A DNA stretch of 64,000 nucleotides. It comes from UBA6168 sp964573725. GTDB taxonomy: Bacteria; Bacteroidota; Bacteroidia; Chitinophagales; Saprospiraceae. Shown here piece by piece: positions 8,010 through 17,584 of this stretch. Within the stretch, counting starts at the first letter, position 1, and each line of letters opens with the position of its first letter. The stretch spans positions 57,680-121,679 of the forward strand of contig CAZNLJ010000013.1 in assembly GCA_964573725.1 (NCBI GenBank). The letters are read 5' to 3'. The translations under genes and the position numbers were made by a program. A model generated the notes under the pieces. The model had not been told where the DNA came from and made no database searches. It worked only from the letters and a program-made list of their open reading frames with translations.

Positions 8010-8918
8010 GCTTTGGCTTGTTTACGACGAGTTTCTTTCTTCCGAATGCGCGGATGCCCCCTGTCGTATGGTGTATGATCGGAACCGGAGCACTTCCTGT
8101 CTCGCTTCGTTTGGCTATGCCTATTCCCTATTTTTACCAGCATCACGCTACCGTTTCAATAGCACTTTCCTTTCCGCTACGGGTATTTGCCCAATCCTGT
8201 CCACCGCATCTTCCATACCGCTTATACAACCATGCGGGCCTGGCCACTAAAATATTGGATATGATTTTTGAGGTGCGAAAGATGTGGTCCGGCTGGTTTG
8301 CAAGGTATTTATTCGAACAGTCAATGGTTGATGCTTGAAGGTCTGCTTGCCGGCACTGGTTCGCATCGTGGAACTAATCCTACCTTTCCTGATTTTTTCG
8401 CCTTGCGCTGGCTTTCATGCAAATGAGCGGTCAACCTTGCTTGCTTAGGTTGATGAATGGATATGCGTGTCAGATGGCACCCTCGTTATATAAACGACGG
8501 TAATGTAGGTAACAATGAAACATGAATGATAAGATATGATATAAAAATATAATAGGGGGGCTTGCCGTAATCATTGTTCCGGCATTGTTATTGATGTATT
8601 TTAGCTTAACTTGCACATAGAATCCCTTTCGAACATTGCTGGTCAGCCGCTGGTCATTCTGTCCCGTTACTTGAATTGGTGCTTTGGTTCACCAAACTCG
8701 CATAACGGTATCGGATGAGACACATACGTTACAAACGTCGGAATCAGAAGCCTTCGTTCCCACCAAACAAATTCCGGTTAACCCCGCTACGACAGCCCGC
8801 TCCAGGCGCACAGGCGTCGGGTGTTGTCCATGATACGCGGGGACGGCGCAGTGTTCCTAAGGCCCTATGGGCGTTCCTCGTTACGGATGTTCTAACACTC
8901 AATAAAAGCTCAAGATTT
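8010..8918. other. Gene-free interval after the ribosomal operon
   Basis: About 900 nt without a convincing coding sequence on either strand. Open frames here have no recognisable protein character. An AT-rich patch lies around 8510-8560. I see no tRNA, no strong hairpin and no exact TAnnTTTG box. Confidence 0.6.
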
Positions 8919-9686
8919 ATGATTCGGATTTTGTGCACGGTTGTGATGGGGTCCTTCTTGTCGGGTATTGTTTTCGCCCAGGACACATTGATTTTCGAGG
9001 ATAAGCACTTCCTCTTGGTCAATGCCGGGGAAATCACGCAGGATGAGGTTGTTTTCAGACGACCTGCCGGGGAAGGTGGCCAGGACTTTGTCATCGACAA
9101 GTATTGGATGACGGAAATTCGTTACCAGGATTCGGAAAAAGGCGTGGTGAAGTTGCCAAGGAAGCCTATGTTCCTCCCTAAGCCGATGAAGGTTTGGATA
9201 TACTCTCCCGTAAACCAGGCGGAGTTGCGGGGGTATCTGGCGTATTATGACGACAATACCTTGTTCATCCAGCGCAAGAAAGGGATGAAGAACTCCACGA
9301 AAGGATTGAAAGCAAGTTTCCTCTACGCCGTCCCTTACACCAATATCCATGATATTCAGGTCCGGAACCGCCAGTCCGTTCGCTTGCACGCTGCCATCGG
9401 TGCCGCTTCCGGCCTCTTCTTCGGTACGCTCGTAGGTACCCGGTTTTTCAAGGATGACCCGGTGTGCGAACAAGTCGGCCCGGATGGTACGCCTTGTGAC
9501 CAAAGCCTTTACCCGCCGCTTTCGAAAATGCAAAAATCATTGGCCCTGGGCTTCGCAACGAGTACACTTGGTTTCACCTTCGGTGGCATGTTGGGTGGTG
9601 TGAAGGTCTCCGTACCGGTCGGTGGAAGGAAAGAGTATTTCCGGGCGGCCATCCACAAGCTGAAGTTCTATTCCGAAGGGCAATAG
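8919..9686 (+). CDS. Predicted secreted or membrane protein, unknown function
   Basis: A 255-aa protein from ATG 8919 beginning MIRILCTVVMGSFLSGIVFA, a good signal peptide with likely cleavage before QDTL. The mature part has a beta-rich first half (DEVVFRRPAGEGGQDFVIDK and LAYYDDNTLFIQRKKGMK). Two glycine-rich hydrophobic segments follow, around residues 155-175 (LHAAIGAASGLFFGTLVGTR) and 222-242 (LALGFATSTLGFTFGGMLGG), probably membrane-associated hairpins. I do not recognise a family. It stands alone, with about 360 nt before panD. Confidence 0.75.
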   Translation: MIRILCTVVMGSFLSGIVFAQDTLIFEDKHFLLVNAGEITQDEVVFRRPAGEGGQDFVIDKYWMTEIRYQDSEKGVVKLPRKPMFLPKPMKVWIYSPVNQAELRGYLAYYDDNTLFIQRKKGMKNSTKGLKASFLYAVPYTNIHDIQVRNRQSVRLHAAIGAASGLFFGTLVGTRFFKDDPVCEQVGPDGTPCDQSLYPPLSKMQKSLALGFATSTLGFTFGGMLGGVKVSVPVGGRKEYFRAAIHKLKFYSEGQ

Positions 9687-10048
9687 TACCCGGTTCCTAT
9701 GATTTCTTGGCCGGATGGCTGGCACGTGACCGGCAACGGGGTCTGCTTCTCCGGTTGCGGACTAGGGCCGTAGGCCTTGGTACAGTAAGGCCATATATTC
9801 TTGGCTCGATTCAACAAACTGCCAGGAAGTGGGTTATTTAGTAACCGGATGGCGGTGTGGCGTGGCAGGGGGGCTGTCAAAGGCGATATGGCTCGACCTG
9901 CATGCTTAAGCGACTTAAAAAAGCTATTCCGCATGCCGTCAACCTTACCGTACGGAATTCGGGTCCGGTCTTCCCAAAGACTGTCCTCGTTGCTGGCGAA
10001 CCGCTCGCAACCCGCTTCCGGAAAGCAAAACCTGATATCGCATTCAGC
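9687..10048. other. Gene-free interval before panD
   Basis: About 360 nt between the secreted unknown protein and panD. No coding sequence, tRNA or clear regulatory element was recognised. Confidence 0.5.
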
Positions 10049-10399
10049 ATGTTCCTAAGTATTTTCAAGTCCAAGATTCATCGCGCCACCGTTACGGACG
10101 CGAACCTGAATTACATCGGAAGCATCACGGTCGATGAGCTGTTGTTGGAAGCCTCCAACATCCTGGAAGGGGAACGGGTACAGGTCGTCAATAACAATAA
10201 TGGGGAACGCATCGAAACCTATGTCATCAAGGGCGAACGGGGTTCCGGAACGGTTTGTCTCAATGGCGCCGCCGCCCGCCGATTTCAACCTGGTGATATC
10301 ATCATCATCATCTCGTATGCCTGGATGACACCGGAGGAAGCCAGGACTTTTGTTCCGGTCACCGTGTTTCCGGATGAAACCAACAAGTTGCCCGCCTGA
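10049..10399 (+). CDS. panD: Aspartate 1-decarboxylase (pyruvoyl enzyme)
   Basis: Converts L-aspartate to beta-alanine for pantothenate and coenzyme A synthesis. The 116-aa protein from ATG 10049 contains KSKIHRATVTDANLNYIGSI with the self-cleavage site G24-S25, which generates the pyruvoyl cofactor, followed by VNNNNGERIETYVIKGERGS and LNGAAARRFQPGDIIIIISY. Length is slightly shorter than typical but all core motifs are present. An upstream in-frame extension lacks family similarity. It precedes the flippase-like and RfaE2-type genes on the same strand. Confidence 0.96.
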   Translation: MFLSIFKSKIHRATVTDANLNYIGSITVDELLLEASNILEGERVQVVNNNNGERIETYVIKGERGSGTVCLNGAAARRFQPGDIIIIISYAWMTPEEARTFVPVTVFPDETNKLPA

Positions 10400-10496
10400 C
10401 CATTGCGCTGATGGATGTGCGCTTGACGTACCTCGCTCACGGCTGGCCCACGACAATGCCCCGATCGCAATGTATTCCGGTTAACCGATTCGTACA

Positions 10497-11657
10497 ATGA
10501 ACAGGGTCCTGCTGAACACACTTCAATTCCTATTGTTCCTTTCCATCGGGTTCGGTATCCTCTTCCTGGTATTCCGCCATCAGGAAACGGCATACATCGA
10601 ATCGTGCTGCCTGGAGCTGCATCCCGAATGGAATGGGCTGGCCGATGTGAATGAACGACAAGCGCTGCTCGATGGCTGCAGGGCGGAGTGGTCTCCCGAA
10701 CCGACGGGAGATTGTCCGCCGCTCCTTCAAAAGTTGGTGGATGATTTCGGTAAGACCCGCTTCGGTTGGCTGGGGCTGGTCCTGCTTGCCTTCCTCGTCA
10801 GTAATGTCAGCCGTGCCTACAAATGGCAGATGCTTCTGGCGCCGATGGGCTACAGGCCGGGTTTCCTCAATAGCTTCCTCTCCATCCTCGTCGGCTACTT
10901 CGCCAATCTCGGTTTGCCCAGAATGGGTGAGGTGGTCCGCGGCGGTCTCCTCTCCAGGTATGAGCAAATCCCTATGGAAAAAGTGGTCGGAACCATCGTC
11001 ACGGACCGGCTGGTCGATATCCTTTGCCTGGGGTTGACCTTTTTTGTCGCATTATCCTTCGAATCCGACAAGATCTTGGGCTTCATACGGCATTCCATGG
11101 TTGCCGATCCGTCTCAATCCGGTGCGGATGCATCCACCTCCCCGGTGCTGCTGGGCTTGTCGGCCGTGACGCTGCTGCTGCTCGTCGGGGCGCTGGGCTA
11201 TCGGTTTCGTGCCCGGATTCTCGACAGTCCGCCGGCCAGAAAGGTGGTGGGCTTGCTGAAAGGCTTCTGGGAAGGCTTGCAAACCATACGAAGTTTGGAG
11301 AAACCCCTACATTTCGTTCTCCATAGTCTTAATATATGGTTCATGTTCTTCCTGATGACCTGGCTGGGCTTCCAAGCCTTCGATCCCACGGTCCACCTCG
11401 GTCTTAAGGCCGCACTCACGGTCTTCGTGTTCGGTACGCTCGGTTTCGTAATCCCTTCCCCGGGCGGGATGGGGACCTTCCATTTTCTGGTCATCACGGC
11501 TTTGACGGCTTTCTATGGTATCCGGGGGGATGATGCTTTCTCCATGGCCAACATCATCTTCTTCTCGGTACAAATCGGTTTCAACGCCTCGCTCGGCTTG
11601 CTTGCCTTGCTCTTGTTGCCGATCTTGAACAAGCGGAAGCAGATGCCTCCGGCTTAA
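10497..11657 (+). CDS. Lysylphosphatidylglycerol synthase-type transmembrane protein (UPF0104)
   Basis: A 386-aa polytopic membrane protein with an N-terminal helix (LNTLQFLLFLSIGFGILFLV), a roughly 70-residue soluble insertion containing cysteines (ESCCLELHPEWNGL), then about seven helices. Family hallmarks are SNVSRAYKWQMLLAPMGY, GYFANLGLPRMGEVVRGGLL and the late GFVIPSPGGMGTFHF. These proteins form the membrane half of MprF-like enzymes or act alone in lipid or glycolipid handling. There is no aminoacyltransferase domain here. It lies 9 nt upstream of the next gene, suggesting one transcript. Confidence 0.88.
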   Translation: MNRVLLNTLQFLLFLSIGFGILFLVFRHQETAYIESCCLELHPEWNGLADVNERQALLDGCRAEWSPEPTGDCPPLLQKLVDDFGKTRFGWLGLVLLAFLVSNVSRAYKWQMLLAPMGYRPGFLNSFLSILVGYFANLGLPRMGEVVRGGLLSRYEQIPMEKVVGTIVTDRLVDILCLGLTFFVALSFESDKILGFIRHSMVADPSQSGADASTSPVLLGLSAVTLLLLVGALGYRFRARILDSPPARKVVGLLKGFWEGLQTIRSLEKPLHFVLHSLNIWFMFFLMTWLGFQAFDPTVHLGLKAALTVFVFGTLGFVIPSPGGMGTFHFLVITALTAFYGIRGDDAFSMANIIFFSVQIGFNASLGLLALLLLPILNKRKQMPPA

Positions 11658-11666
11658 ATCCGCTTC

Positions 11667-12161
11667 ATGATGAATACCTGGGCGTCCCTGCAGGATAAGG
11701 TCCTGCCAATGGAAACGCTGCTCCGAACCCTACACGCCTGGAGACAGCTGGAACTCCGTATCGTCTTTACCAACGGTTGCTTCGATTTGCTTCATCCCGG
11801 CCATGTCCGCTACCTGTCCCAAGCCAGGGACCTGGGAGATAAGTTGGTCGTCGGCCTGAACGGGGATGCGTCCGTCCGAAGATTGAAAGGGGATCTCAGA
11901 CCGATTCAGTCCGAATTCGCAAGGTCCGTCGTATTGGCCGGTCTGTCTTTCGTCGATGCTGTTTCCATATTCGACGAAGATACGCCGCTCGAACTCATCC
12001 GGGTCGTCCGTCCGGATGTTTTGGTCAAAGGTGGGGATTGGGAACAACACCGGATCGTCGGCGCAGCCGATGTGTCGGCTTACGGCGGCTCGGTCCGAAC
12101 CCTGCCTTTCCTCGATGGTTTTTCCACTTCCTCCCTCGAACATAAAATCAGGCGGGGATGA
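11667..12161 (+). CDS. rfaE2: RfaE2-type D-glycero-beta-D-manno-heptose 1-phosphate adenylyltransferase
   Basis: A 164-aa cytidylyltransferase-fold protein. The HxGH nucleotide-binding motif is at 43-46 in FTNGCFDLLHPGHVRYLSQA. GLNGDASVRRLKGDLRPI, SEFARSVVLAGLSFVDAVSI, PDVLVKGGDW and a terminal GFSTSSLEHKI follow the RfaE C-terminal domain pattern. The enzyme activates heptose-1-phosphate for lipopolysaccharide core or S-layer glycans. It is the stand-alone adenylyltransferase form without the kinase domain. Related ethanolamine- or glycerol-phosphate cytidylyltransferases cannot be excluded from sequence alone. ATG at either 11667 or 11670 is possible. Confidence 0.88.
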   Translation: MMNTWASLQDKVLPMETLLRTLHAWRQLELRIVFTNGCFDLLHPGHVRYLSQARDLGDKLVVGLNGDASVRRLKGDLRPIQSEFARSVVLAGLSFVDAVSIFDEDTPLELIRVVRPDVLVKGGDWEQHRIVGAADVSAYGGSVRTLPFLDGFSTSSLEHKIRRG

Positions 12162-12216
12162 AACGGATTAACCAATTTTTAAGGAATGAGTGATGTTTTT
12201 ACTGCTGCTTTAAAAC

Positions 12217-12224
12217 TATATTTG
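12217..12224 (+). promoter_or_regulatory. Bacteroidota -7 element (TATATTTG)
   Basis: TATATTTG matches TAnnTTTG exactly and lies 65 nt upstream of the small coiled-coil gene at 12289. A clear TTTG -33 box at the right distance is not seen; only a T-rich stretch (12196-12200) is present. Confidence 0.45.
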
Positions 12225-12288
12225 TATCCTGATTCGTTCGATGGAATATCAAGACTGTAATTAACGCCTACGCCAAAATTAAAATCAA

Positions 12289-12522
12289 ATGAACGATTAC
12301 TCCATCCTACAGCGTTTGTCCAATGCCCGGCAAGCGCTCAAATCAACCATCCAAAAAATCCTGGACCTCAACCGTCAACTCAAACTGCTCTGCAGAAGTC
12401 GCAGGCAACCCGAGGAACAAGCTATCCGAAGGGAACTCAAATTGCTGAACAAGGTGGCTGACCAACAAGCCAGGATTGTCCAGCTGTACGAAATCAAACT
12501 CCGCAGGACAGGTAACGAATAG
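12289..12522 (+). CDS. Small coiled-coil protein, unknown function
   Basis: A 77-aa highly charged protein (MNDYSILQRLSNARQALKST ... LRRTGNE) predicted to be almost entirely helical, with leucine and isoleucine spacing that suggests a coiled coil (ILDLNRQLKLL, RRELKLLNKVADQQARIVQL). A -7 promoter element lies 65 nt upstream, which supports a real gene. I recognise no family. It is followed by about 450 nt without a gene. Confidence 0.6.
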   Translation: MNDYSILQRLSNARQALKSTIQKILDLNRQLKLLCRSRRQPEEQAIRRELKLLNKVADQQARIVQLYEIKLRRTGNE

Positions 12523-12968
12523 GTATGGCAATTCCTGCCGGCAGGTTCCCGTCGCGCCTCACACCCGTTTATTCCGACAACCTGCGGTATGCTTATCGGT
12601 CGCGGTCTCCCGGATGGTTGCTGCAAGTGGTACCCCCCCACATCGGTCCGGAGCCTTTTCCCGCATGGTTGCGTAGACTTTCTTCTGATAACGGTCCCTT
12701 GCCCGCAGGTCCCGGATGTCCATGGAGAGTGCCTGCCCCGTACCTTCTGCCGCCGAATCGGAGGGACGCTGTTCCAGCCGAGAACCAACTTATGTCCGCT
12801 TCCCCTGTTCTTATGTCAATGACGGGACGTAAGTGTTTATTCCGGGCCGTCTCCGAATTTCCTCATTGCCCGATGGGCACTTCCCATCGGAAAATCAACG
12901 CAGTTCCCGCTTATCCATGGGGAACTCGCAGCCGGCCCAGGGAAAATGGCCTCCTCCCGGTTAAACGC
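12523..12968. other. Gene-free interval before the DUF4294 gene
   Basis: About 450 nt. The downstream frame stays open through this stretch, but the translation is proline/arginine-rich without family similarity and precedes a clear signal peptide, so I treat it as noncoding. Confidence 0.55.
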
Positions 12969-13580
12969 ATGCTTATGGCTTTCTTGCGAGTTTTGCTTTT
13001 CCTACTGGCCGTCTCCACCCAGGTTTCCGCCCAGACGACTCTTGGTAAAACGACTTTGAACGGCCAACTGGTCACCATGATGCTGGATGAAAAAGGGGAT
13101 ACGCTGTTCGTGGCGGATGACTTGCTTACCGTTTCCCTGACTTCCCCCCGATCCTTCAAGAGCGCCGAGGAGTACAACCGCTACCGACGCTATTTACGCT
13201 ACGCCGCCATCGTATACCCTTATGCCAAGGAGGCGATCAAGGTGTTTCGGGAGCTGAACGCGCAAACGGAGGATATGCGTAAAGGCAAAAGAAAGCGATA
13301 CGCGAGGAAACTCCAGCAGGAACTGGATGATAAGTTCGAAGACCCGCTTAAGAACCTGACCAAGACGCAGGGTAAAATCCTGGTCAAGATGGTCGAAAGG
13401 GAACTCACCACGCCTTTGTATGACCTGATTCGGGAATATCGCGGCGGAATGACGGCAGGCTATTGGAATACGATGAGCAAATTCTGGGGATATGACCTGA
13501 AGCGAGGCTATCTGGAAGGGGACGACCCTATCCTGGATGCCGTGTTGGAGGACTTTAGCCTCGCAAATCCGGAAAAATGA
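12969..13580 (+). CDS. DUF4294 family secreted protein
   Basis: A 203-aa protein beginning MLMAFLRVLLFLLAVSTQVSAQ, a signal peptide with probable cleavage after Ala or Gln. The body carries features of the Bacteroidota family DUF4294: NRYRRYLRYAAIVYPYAKEA, GKRKRYARKLQQELDDKFED, LKNLTKTQGKILVKMVEREL and a terminal YWNTMSKFWGYDLKRGYLEG. The function is unknown. The start at 12969 (or the ATG at 12975) is chosen because it opens the signal peptide. The pterin dehydratase follows. Confidence 0.85.
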   Translation: MLMAFLRVLLFLLAVSTQVSAQTTLGKTTLNGQLVTMMLDEKGDTLFVADDLLTVSLTSPRSFKSAEEYNRYRRYLRYAAIVYPYAKEAIKVFRELNAQTEDMRKGKRKRYARKLQQELDDKFEDPLKNLTKTQGKILVKMVERELTTPLYDLIREYRGGMTAGYWNTMSKFWGYDLKRGYLEGDDPILDAVLEDFSLANPEK

Positions 13581-13740
13581 GACCCCGACTGCCAATCGCT
13601 TGGTTCAAGTGGAATATTGTGGTATTTTTCCCATTCTGTATTTAGGCCCGATACGGCTGCTCGGTCCGCATACATCGGTCAAGGTATGGGATTCCTTTCT
13701 CCATCCGCGAGGCATCCGCATCTTCAATCATCATTCCATC

Positions 13741-13989
13741 ATGTGGTCGGAAGACAATAACGCACTTGTAGCCACCTTCATTTTCCGGGATTTCGTCACG
13801 GCTTTCGCTTTCATGACGGAAGTGGCTTTCCTGGCGGAACAACTGGACCATCATCCCAATTGGTCCAACGTCTGGAACCAGGTCTCCTTCTCCTTGAATA
13901 CCCATGATGCCGGTGGCAAGGTCACGGAAAAAGACCGGCAGCTGGCTGCCGGTATCGATCGGATTGCCTCCAGGTACCTGCCGCAATGA
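13741..13989 (+). CDS. Pterin-4a-carbinolamine dehydratase
   Basis: An 82-aa protein (MWSEDNNALVATFIFRDFVT ... GIDRIASRYLPQ) matching the PCD/DCoH family. Active-site histidines are visible as H37-H38 in LDHHPNWSNVWNQV and H55 in LNTHDAGG. The enzyme dehydrates 4a-hydroxytetrahydrobiopterin made by aromatic amino acid hydroxylases; in bacteria without such hydroxylases it may have another pterin role. No hydroxylase gene is in the window. ATG 13741 gives the usual family N terminus. Confidence 0.93.
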   Translation: MWSEDNNALVATFIFRDFVTAFAFMTEVAFLAEQLDHHPNWSNVWNQVSFSLNTHDAGGKVTEKDRQLAAGIDRIASRYLPQ

Positions 13990-14170
13990 TCCCGTCTCGT
14001 TGCTTCCCGGTCCGCCTGCGCTCTTTCCGGCTGATGCCGGATCGGCGCCTGGCCCGTCCCGGCACTTCTTGAATCCTTGTCCTGATGTACGCATGCCGGC
14101 TCCCGCTCGGCTTCCACTGACCGCCGGAAGCCGGGAAGTGCCTGCAAGCCTTTACCTTACCACAACCGCC

Positions 14171-16186
14171 ATGAAAAAACTTTATCCTGTCTTGCCGCTG
14201 CTCCTGCTGCTGTCCTTGTCTTGTGGACGTCCTGCATCCACCGAGCCTGCAGACAATCCCAGTTCCTTCCAGTGGTCCACGGAACAGTTCGCTGATAAGC
14301 GGATACTCCGATACCAAATTCCCGGATTCGATCGCCTCTCGCTGCAACAGAAAAAATTGGTCTACTACCTGACGGAGGCCGGTTTGTCCGGCAGGGATAT
14401 CATCTATGACCAAAATTACCGGCATAATCTGCCGATACGCAAGGCCCTGGATCGATTGGTGGCCGAATGGCAAGGTGACCGCTCCACGCCGGAGTGGGAA
14501 GCCTTGCTCCGGTACGCTAAACAGGTCTGGTTCTCCAATGGTATCCATCACCATTACTCCCACCTTAAGTTCCAGCCTGAATTCCGGAGGGAATGGCTGG
14601 AAAATGCCTTGCGTTCGGTAGGTGTTCAATTGTCCCGGGAGGTACTCACCGCCATGTTCGATCCCAATGTGGACGCGAAGCGGGTGGACCAACGCGCAAA
14701 TGTCGACAACGTCCTGGCTTCTGCCGTCAATTTCTATGGAGCGGATGTGACTTCCGGCGACGTCAAGCGCTTCTATGAGTCGAAGGGCAGCATGGATGAC
14801 CCGGAACCCTTGGAATGGGGACTCAATAGCCGCCTGGAAAAAAATGCCGCCGGGGTGCTGGTGGAGCAGGTCTGGAAATCCGGCGGTCTTTACGGCGAGG
14901 CCATCGATCAAATCGTTTTCTGGCTGGAAAAGGCCGTCGAAGTGGCGGAAAACCAGCAACAGGCCGAGGCGCTTTCCTTGCTCATCGAATATTACAAGAC
15001 GGGCGATCTCGCCAAATGGGCCGAATACAACATCGCCTGGACTCAGGCGACAGCCGGTGACATCGATTACATCAATGGTTTCGTAGAGGTATACCACGAC
15101 CCCGCCAGCCTGCGCGGATCCTATGAGTCGATTGTTCAGGTCAATGATTTCGAAGCCTCCGAACGCATGGGGACCCTGGCCGAAAACGCGCAATGGTTCG
15201 AGGATAATTCCCCCTTATTGCCCCATCATAAGAAGTCTGATGTCAAGGGCGTCACATACAAGGTGGTGAATGTCGCCGGTGAGGCCGGCGATGCTTCCCC
15301 CGCAACTCCAATCGGTGTCAATCTGCCTAATTCCAACTGGATCCGGTCCCGGTATGGATCCAAATCGGTCAGTCTCGGAAATATCGAAGACGCTTACAAC
15401 CAAGCGGGCGGCCCCGGTTTGCTGCAGGAGTTCGCTTGCGATGAGGAGGAAATTCAACGCGCGCATGATTATTCCGAACTCGCCGGTAAATTGCATACGG
15501 CCCTGCATGAAGTGCTCGGTCACGCATCCGGTGTGCTGGAACCTGGCGTCGGCCAACCGGCACAAACGCTGCCGGGCTATTCCTCGGCCCTGGAAGAGGC
15601 CCGGGCAGACCTTTTTGCCTTGTACTATATCCTCGATCCCAAATTGGTCGAGTTGGGCATCATGCCTTCCCTCGAGGTGGGTAAAGCCGAATATGACAGT
15701 TATATCCGAAACGGACTGATGCTACAGCTGCGCCGAATCGATCCGGGAAATGATATCGAGGAAGCCCATATGCGCAACCGCCAACTGGTCTCGCTTTGGG
15801 CGTATGAGCAAGGTCTGCAGGATAGTGTCATCCAAAAGGTGGTCCGCGATGGTAAATCCTACTTTGATGTCAGGGATTATGATAAACTGAGGGAATTGTT
15901 CGGCATCTTACTTCGCGAAATTCAACGTATCAAATCGCAAGGTGATTTTGAAGCCGGTAAGGCGCTGGTCGAGAACTTCGGGGTGAAGGTGGACACCGCC
16001 CTGCATCAGGAAGTACTGGACCGCGCAGCTATCCTGGATATCCCTCCATACGCTGGCTTCATTAACCCGAAACTGGAACCCGTCCTGGATGAAAATCAGG
16101 AAATCGTGGACATCTCGGTCTCGTATCCGGATGATTTTACCCGCCAAATGCTGGAATATGGCAAACGTTACAGCTTTCTCCGGTAA
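14171..16186 (+). CDS. Dipeptidyl peptidase III, peptidase family M49, predicted lipoprotein
   Basis: A 671-aa zinc metallopeptidase that releases dipeptides from peptide N termini. The N terminus (MKKLYPVLPLLLLLSLSCGR) is a lipoprotein-type signal with C18 as probable lipidation site. The zinc motif HEVLGH is at 446-451 and the second motif EEARAD begins at E475, about 29 residues later; this short spacing is what I recall for Bacteroides-type DPP III, whereas human-type enzymes have a longer gap. GEAGDASPATPIGVNLPNS and SYIRNGLMLQLRRIDPG are other family-like segments. It probably acts in the periplasm or on a membrane surface. No operon partner is evident. Confidence 0.93.
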   Translation: MKKLYPVLPLLLLLSLSCGRPASTEPADNPSSFQWSTEQFADKRILRYQIPGFDRLSLQQKKLVYYLTEAGLSGRDIIYDQNYRHNLPIRKALDRLVAEWQGDRSTPEWEALLRYAKQVWFSNGIHHHYSHLKFQPEFRREWLENALRSVGVQLSREVLTAMFDPNVDAKRVDQRANVDNVLASAVNFYGADVTSGDVKRFYESKGSMDDPEPLEWGLNSRLEKNAAGVLVEQVWKSGGLYGEAIDQIVFWLEKAVEVAENQQQAEALSLLIEYYKTGDLAKWAEYNIAWTQATAGDIDYINGFVEVYHDPASLRGSYESIVQVNDFEASERMGTLAENAQWFEDNSPLLPHHKKSDVKGVTYKVVNVAGEAGDASPATPIGVNLPNSNWIRSRYGSKSVSLGNIEDAYNQAGGPGLLQEFACDEEEIQRAHDYSELAGKLHTALHEVLGHASGVLEPGVGQPAQTLPGYSSALEEARADLFALYYILDPKLVELGIMPSLEVGKAEYDSYIRNGLMLQLRRIDPGNDIEEAHMRNRQLVSLWAYEQGLQDSVIQKVVRDGKSYFDVRDYDKLRELFGILLREIQRIKSQGDFEAGKALVENFGVKVDTALHQEVLDRAAILDIPPYAGFINPKLEPVLDENQEIVDISVSYPDDFTRQMLEYGKRYSFLR

Positions 16187-16735
16187 GACCCGCCGCTTGA
16201 TGCCTGTAGGTTTGTCCGATATGGGTCCTTATCTGCTCACATCGTCCTGCTCCATCGCCTGCTTGCCTGGAAATAGGGATTGGAATACCGCCGTCTGTTT
16301 GTCTCGCATGCTTTGCGATATAACGCATCGCTCGCACCCCAAAAACCAAATCGAATATTTTGATTCCTTGGTTCGCATGACAGTATCATAACGTAACCTG
16401 TTCATAACCAAAGGGTCTTTACGGCGCTTCCCGCCTTTGGGACAGGGCGGCGGGCGGTGCGCCCAAGCGCGCCGCCTGCCGCCCTGTTTCATGCGGGCCG
16501 CAGCCCGTCAGCAAATTTAATCACTGACAAAAAGGCTGAAAACCAGATTGCTATAATTACTGATCGGGTAGGGTTGGGGTGCGGAAGATGAGTTCCATGC
16601 CGGGGTCGGCCGAAAATTCGAGGGCGCGCGGAGTTCAGGCCGGGATGGCGGTGTTTCCTGCCGGCAAGGCATCTCACGCTCACGTCGGCACCAGGCCGGA
16701 TGCTGTCCGGTTGTGCCGTCGTTGACACGCCCGAT
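16187..16735. other. Intergenic region between convergent genes
   Basis: About 550 nt between the DPP III gene and the minus-strand DUF6089 gene. It contains a large GC-rich hairpin at 16442-16487 and nothing else I can identify. Confidence 0.6.
16442..16490 (+). terminator. Large GC-rich hairpin, possible terminator
   Basis: ACAGGGCGGCGGGCGG (16442-16457) pairs with CCGCCTGCCGCCCTGT (16472-16487), giving about 15 pairs with one mismatch. Only TTTC follows on the plus strand. It lies about 260 nt after the DPP III stop. The short T tract makes termination uncertain. Confidence 0.4.
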
Positions 16736-17584
16736 TCAATACTCGTAAGGACATCTCAAATCTCCAAAGTAGTAGTAAATCCCGATGCCCAAGTAGACAT
16801 AGGTATCATTCAGTTTGCTATTGCCCCGCTGCCGTCCAGGGATTCCGATCGGTGCTTCCAGATTGTTCCTGGTGAAGAAGGATGGGTCGCGCTCGTACAA
16901 TTCGCCGGACCGGTCTATGAAGCGGGTGGACAGGTCGCCCCGCAGGTCGCTGACATCCTCCGCATCCGGATATACGGTGCTCACATCGTCCAGATAGTCG
17001 GAGAACAATCTTCGGGCACTGATGTCGATGTTCAGGCTCCATTCGTAGCTAAGGTCCAACTTGATACCGGCTCCGTAGACCCAACCACCGGATACCGTGT
17101 AATATTCCTCCCCCTTGAACTGCCCTTCTGTTCCCAAGGGACGCAATTCATACCAGGTGCCGTCCAATTGCGCCTTTGGGTCGGAATAGGTGACGCCTAA
17201 TCCCAGGAATAGGTAGGGTGTCCATTTGTTGTCCAGGGAACCGTGGACGTATGGCAGGAAGTTGAATTCCATCTGGGCAGCAGCGTCCGCGACGACAGAT
17301 CGGAAGTGAAGGTTGCGCGCCCGCTCGTACAGGTTTGGGGAATCGCTGTCGAAGGCTTCCACCCGTCCGATGTTACCGCTTAACTTTCCGCAAATCCGAT
17401 TGTTGAAATTGTAGCGGAATCCCATCCCGGTGGCAGGCCCGATCCGGTTCAGGCGTAAATTGGTGTTCAGGTCCCCGAAGTAGTTGACTCCCGCAATCCA
17501 TGCACCCACCTCCAGTCCTTTTTGGGCAGGAAGCAAGTGAAATCCGAAAAGAAATAGGACAATCAGCTTGGTGGTCGTGTTCAC
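16736..17584 (-). CDS. DUF6089 outer-membrane beta-barrel, PorG-like T9SS component
   Basis: A 282-aa protein with a signal peptide (MNTTTKLIVLFLFGFHLLPA) followed by alternating amphipathic strands typical of small barrels: VGAWIAGVNYFGDLNTNLRL, GMGFRYNFNNRICGKLSGNI, PYLFLGLGVTYSDPKAQL and a terminal YVYLGIGIYYYFGDLRCP. NYFGDLN and the overall pattern match DUF6089, the family that includes PorG, the outer-membrane anchor of the PorK/N ring of T9SS. The start is GTG (17582-17584). It lies on the same strand as porZ, supporting a secretion role, but many Bacteroidota barrels look alike. Confidence 0.75.
   Translation of the reverse strand: MNTTTKLIVLFLFGFHLLPAQKGLEVGAWIAGVNYFGDLNTNLRLNRIGPATGMGFRYNFNNRICGKLSGNIGRVEAFDSDSPNLYERARNLHFRSVVADAAAQMEFNFLPYVHGSLDNKWTPYLFLGLGVTYSDPKAQLDGTWYELRPLGTEGQFKGEEYYTVSGGWVYGAGIKLDLSYEWSLNIDISARRLFSDYLDDVSTVYPDAEDVSDLRGDLSTRFIDRSGELYERDPSFFTRNNLEAPIGIPGRQRGNSKLNDTYVYLGIGIYYYFGDLRCPYEY

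Noticed and set aside
8010..8714. Open frames after the ribosomal operon terminator
   Set aside because: None has family motifs, a plausible start with promoter, or typical codon use; the interval reads as noncoding.
12525..12968. Upstream in-frame extension of the DUF4294 protein
   Set aside because: It would put about 148 non-conserved residues before a clear signal peptide, which only makes sense at the N terminus.
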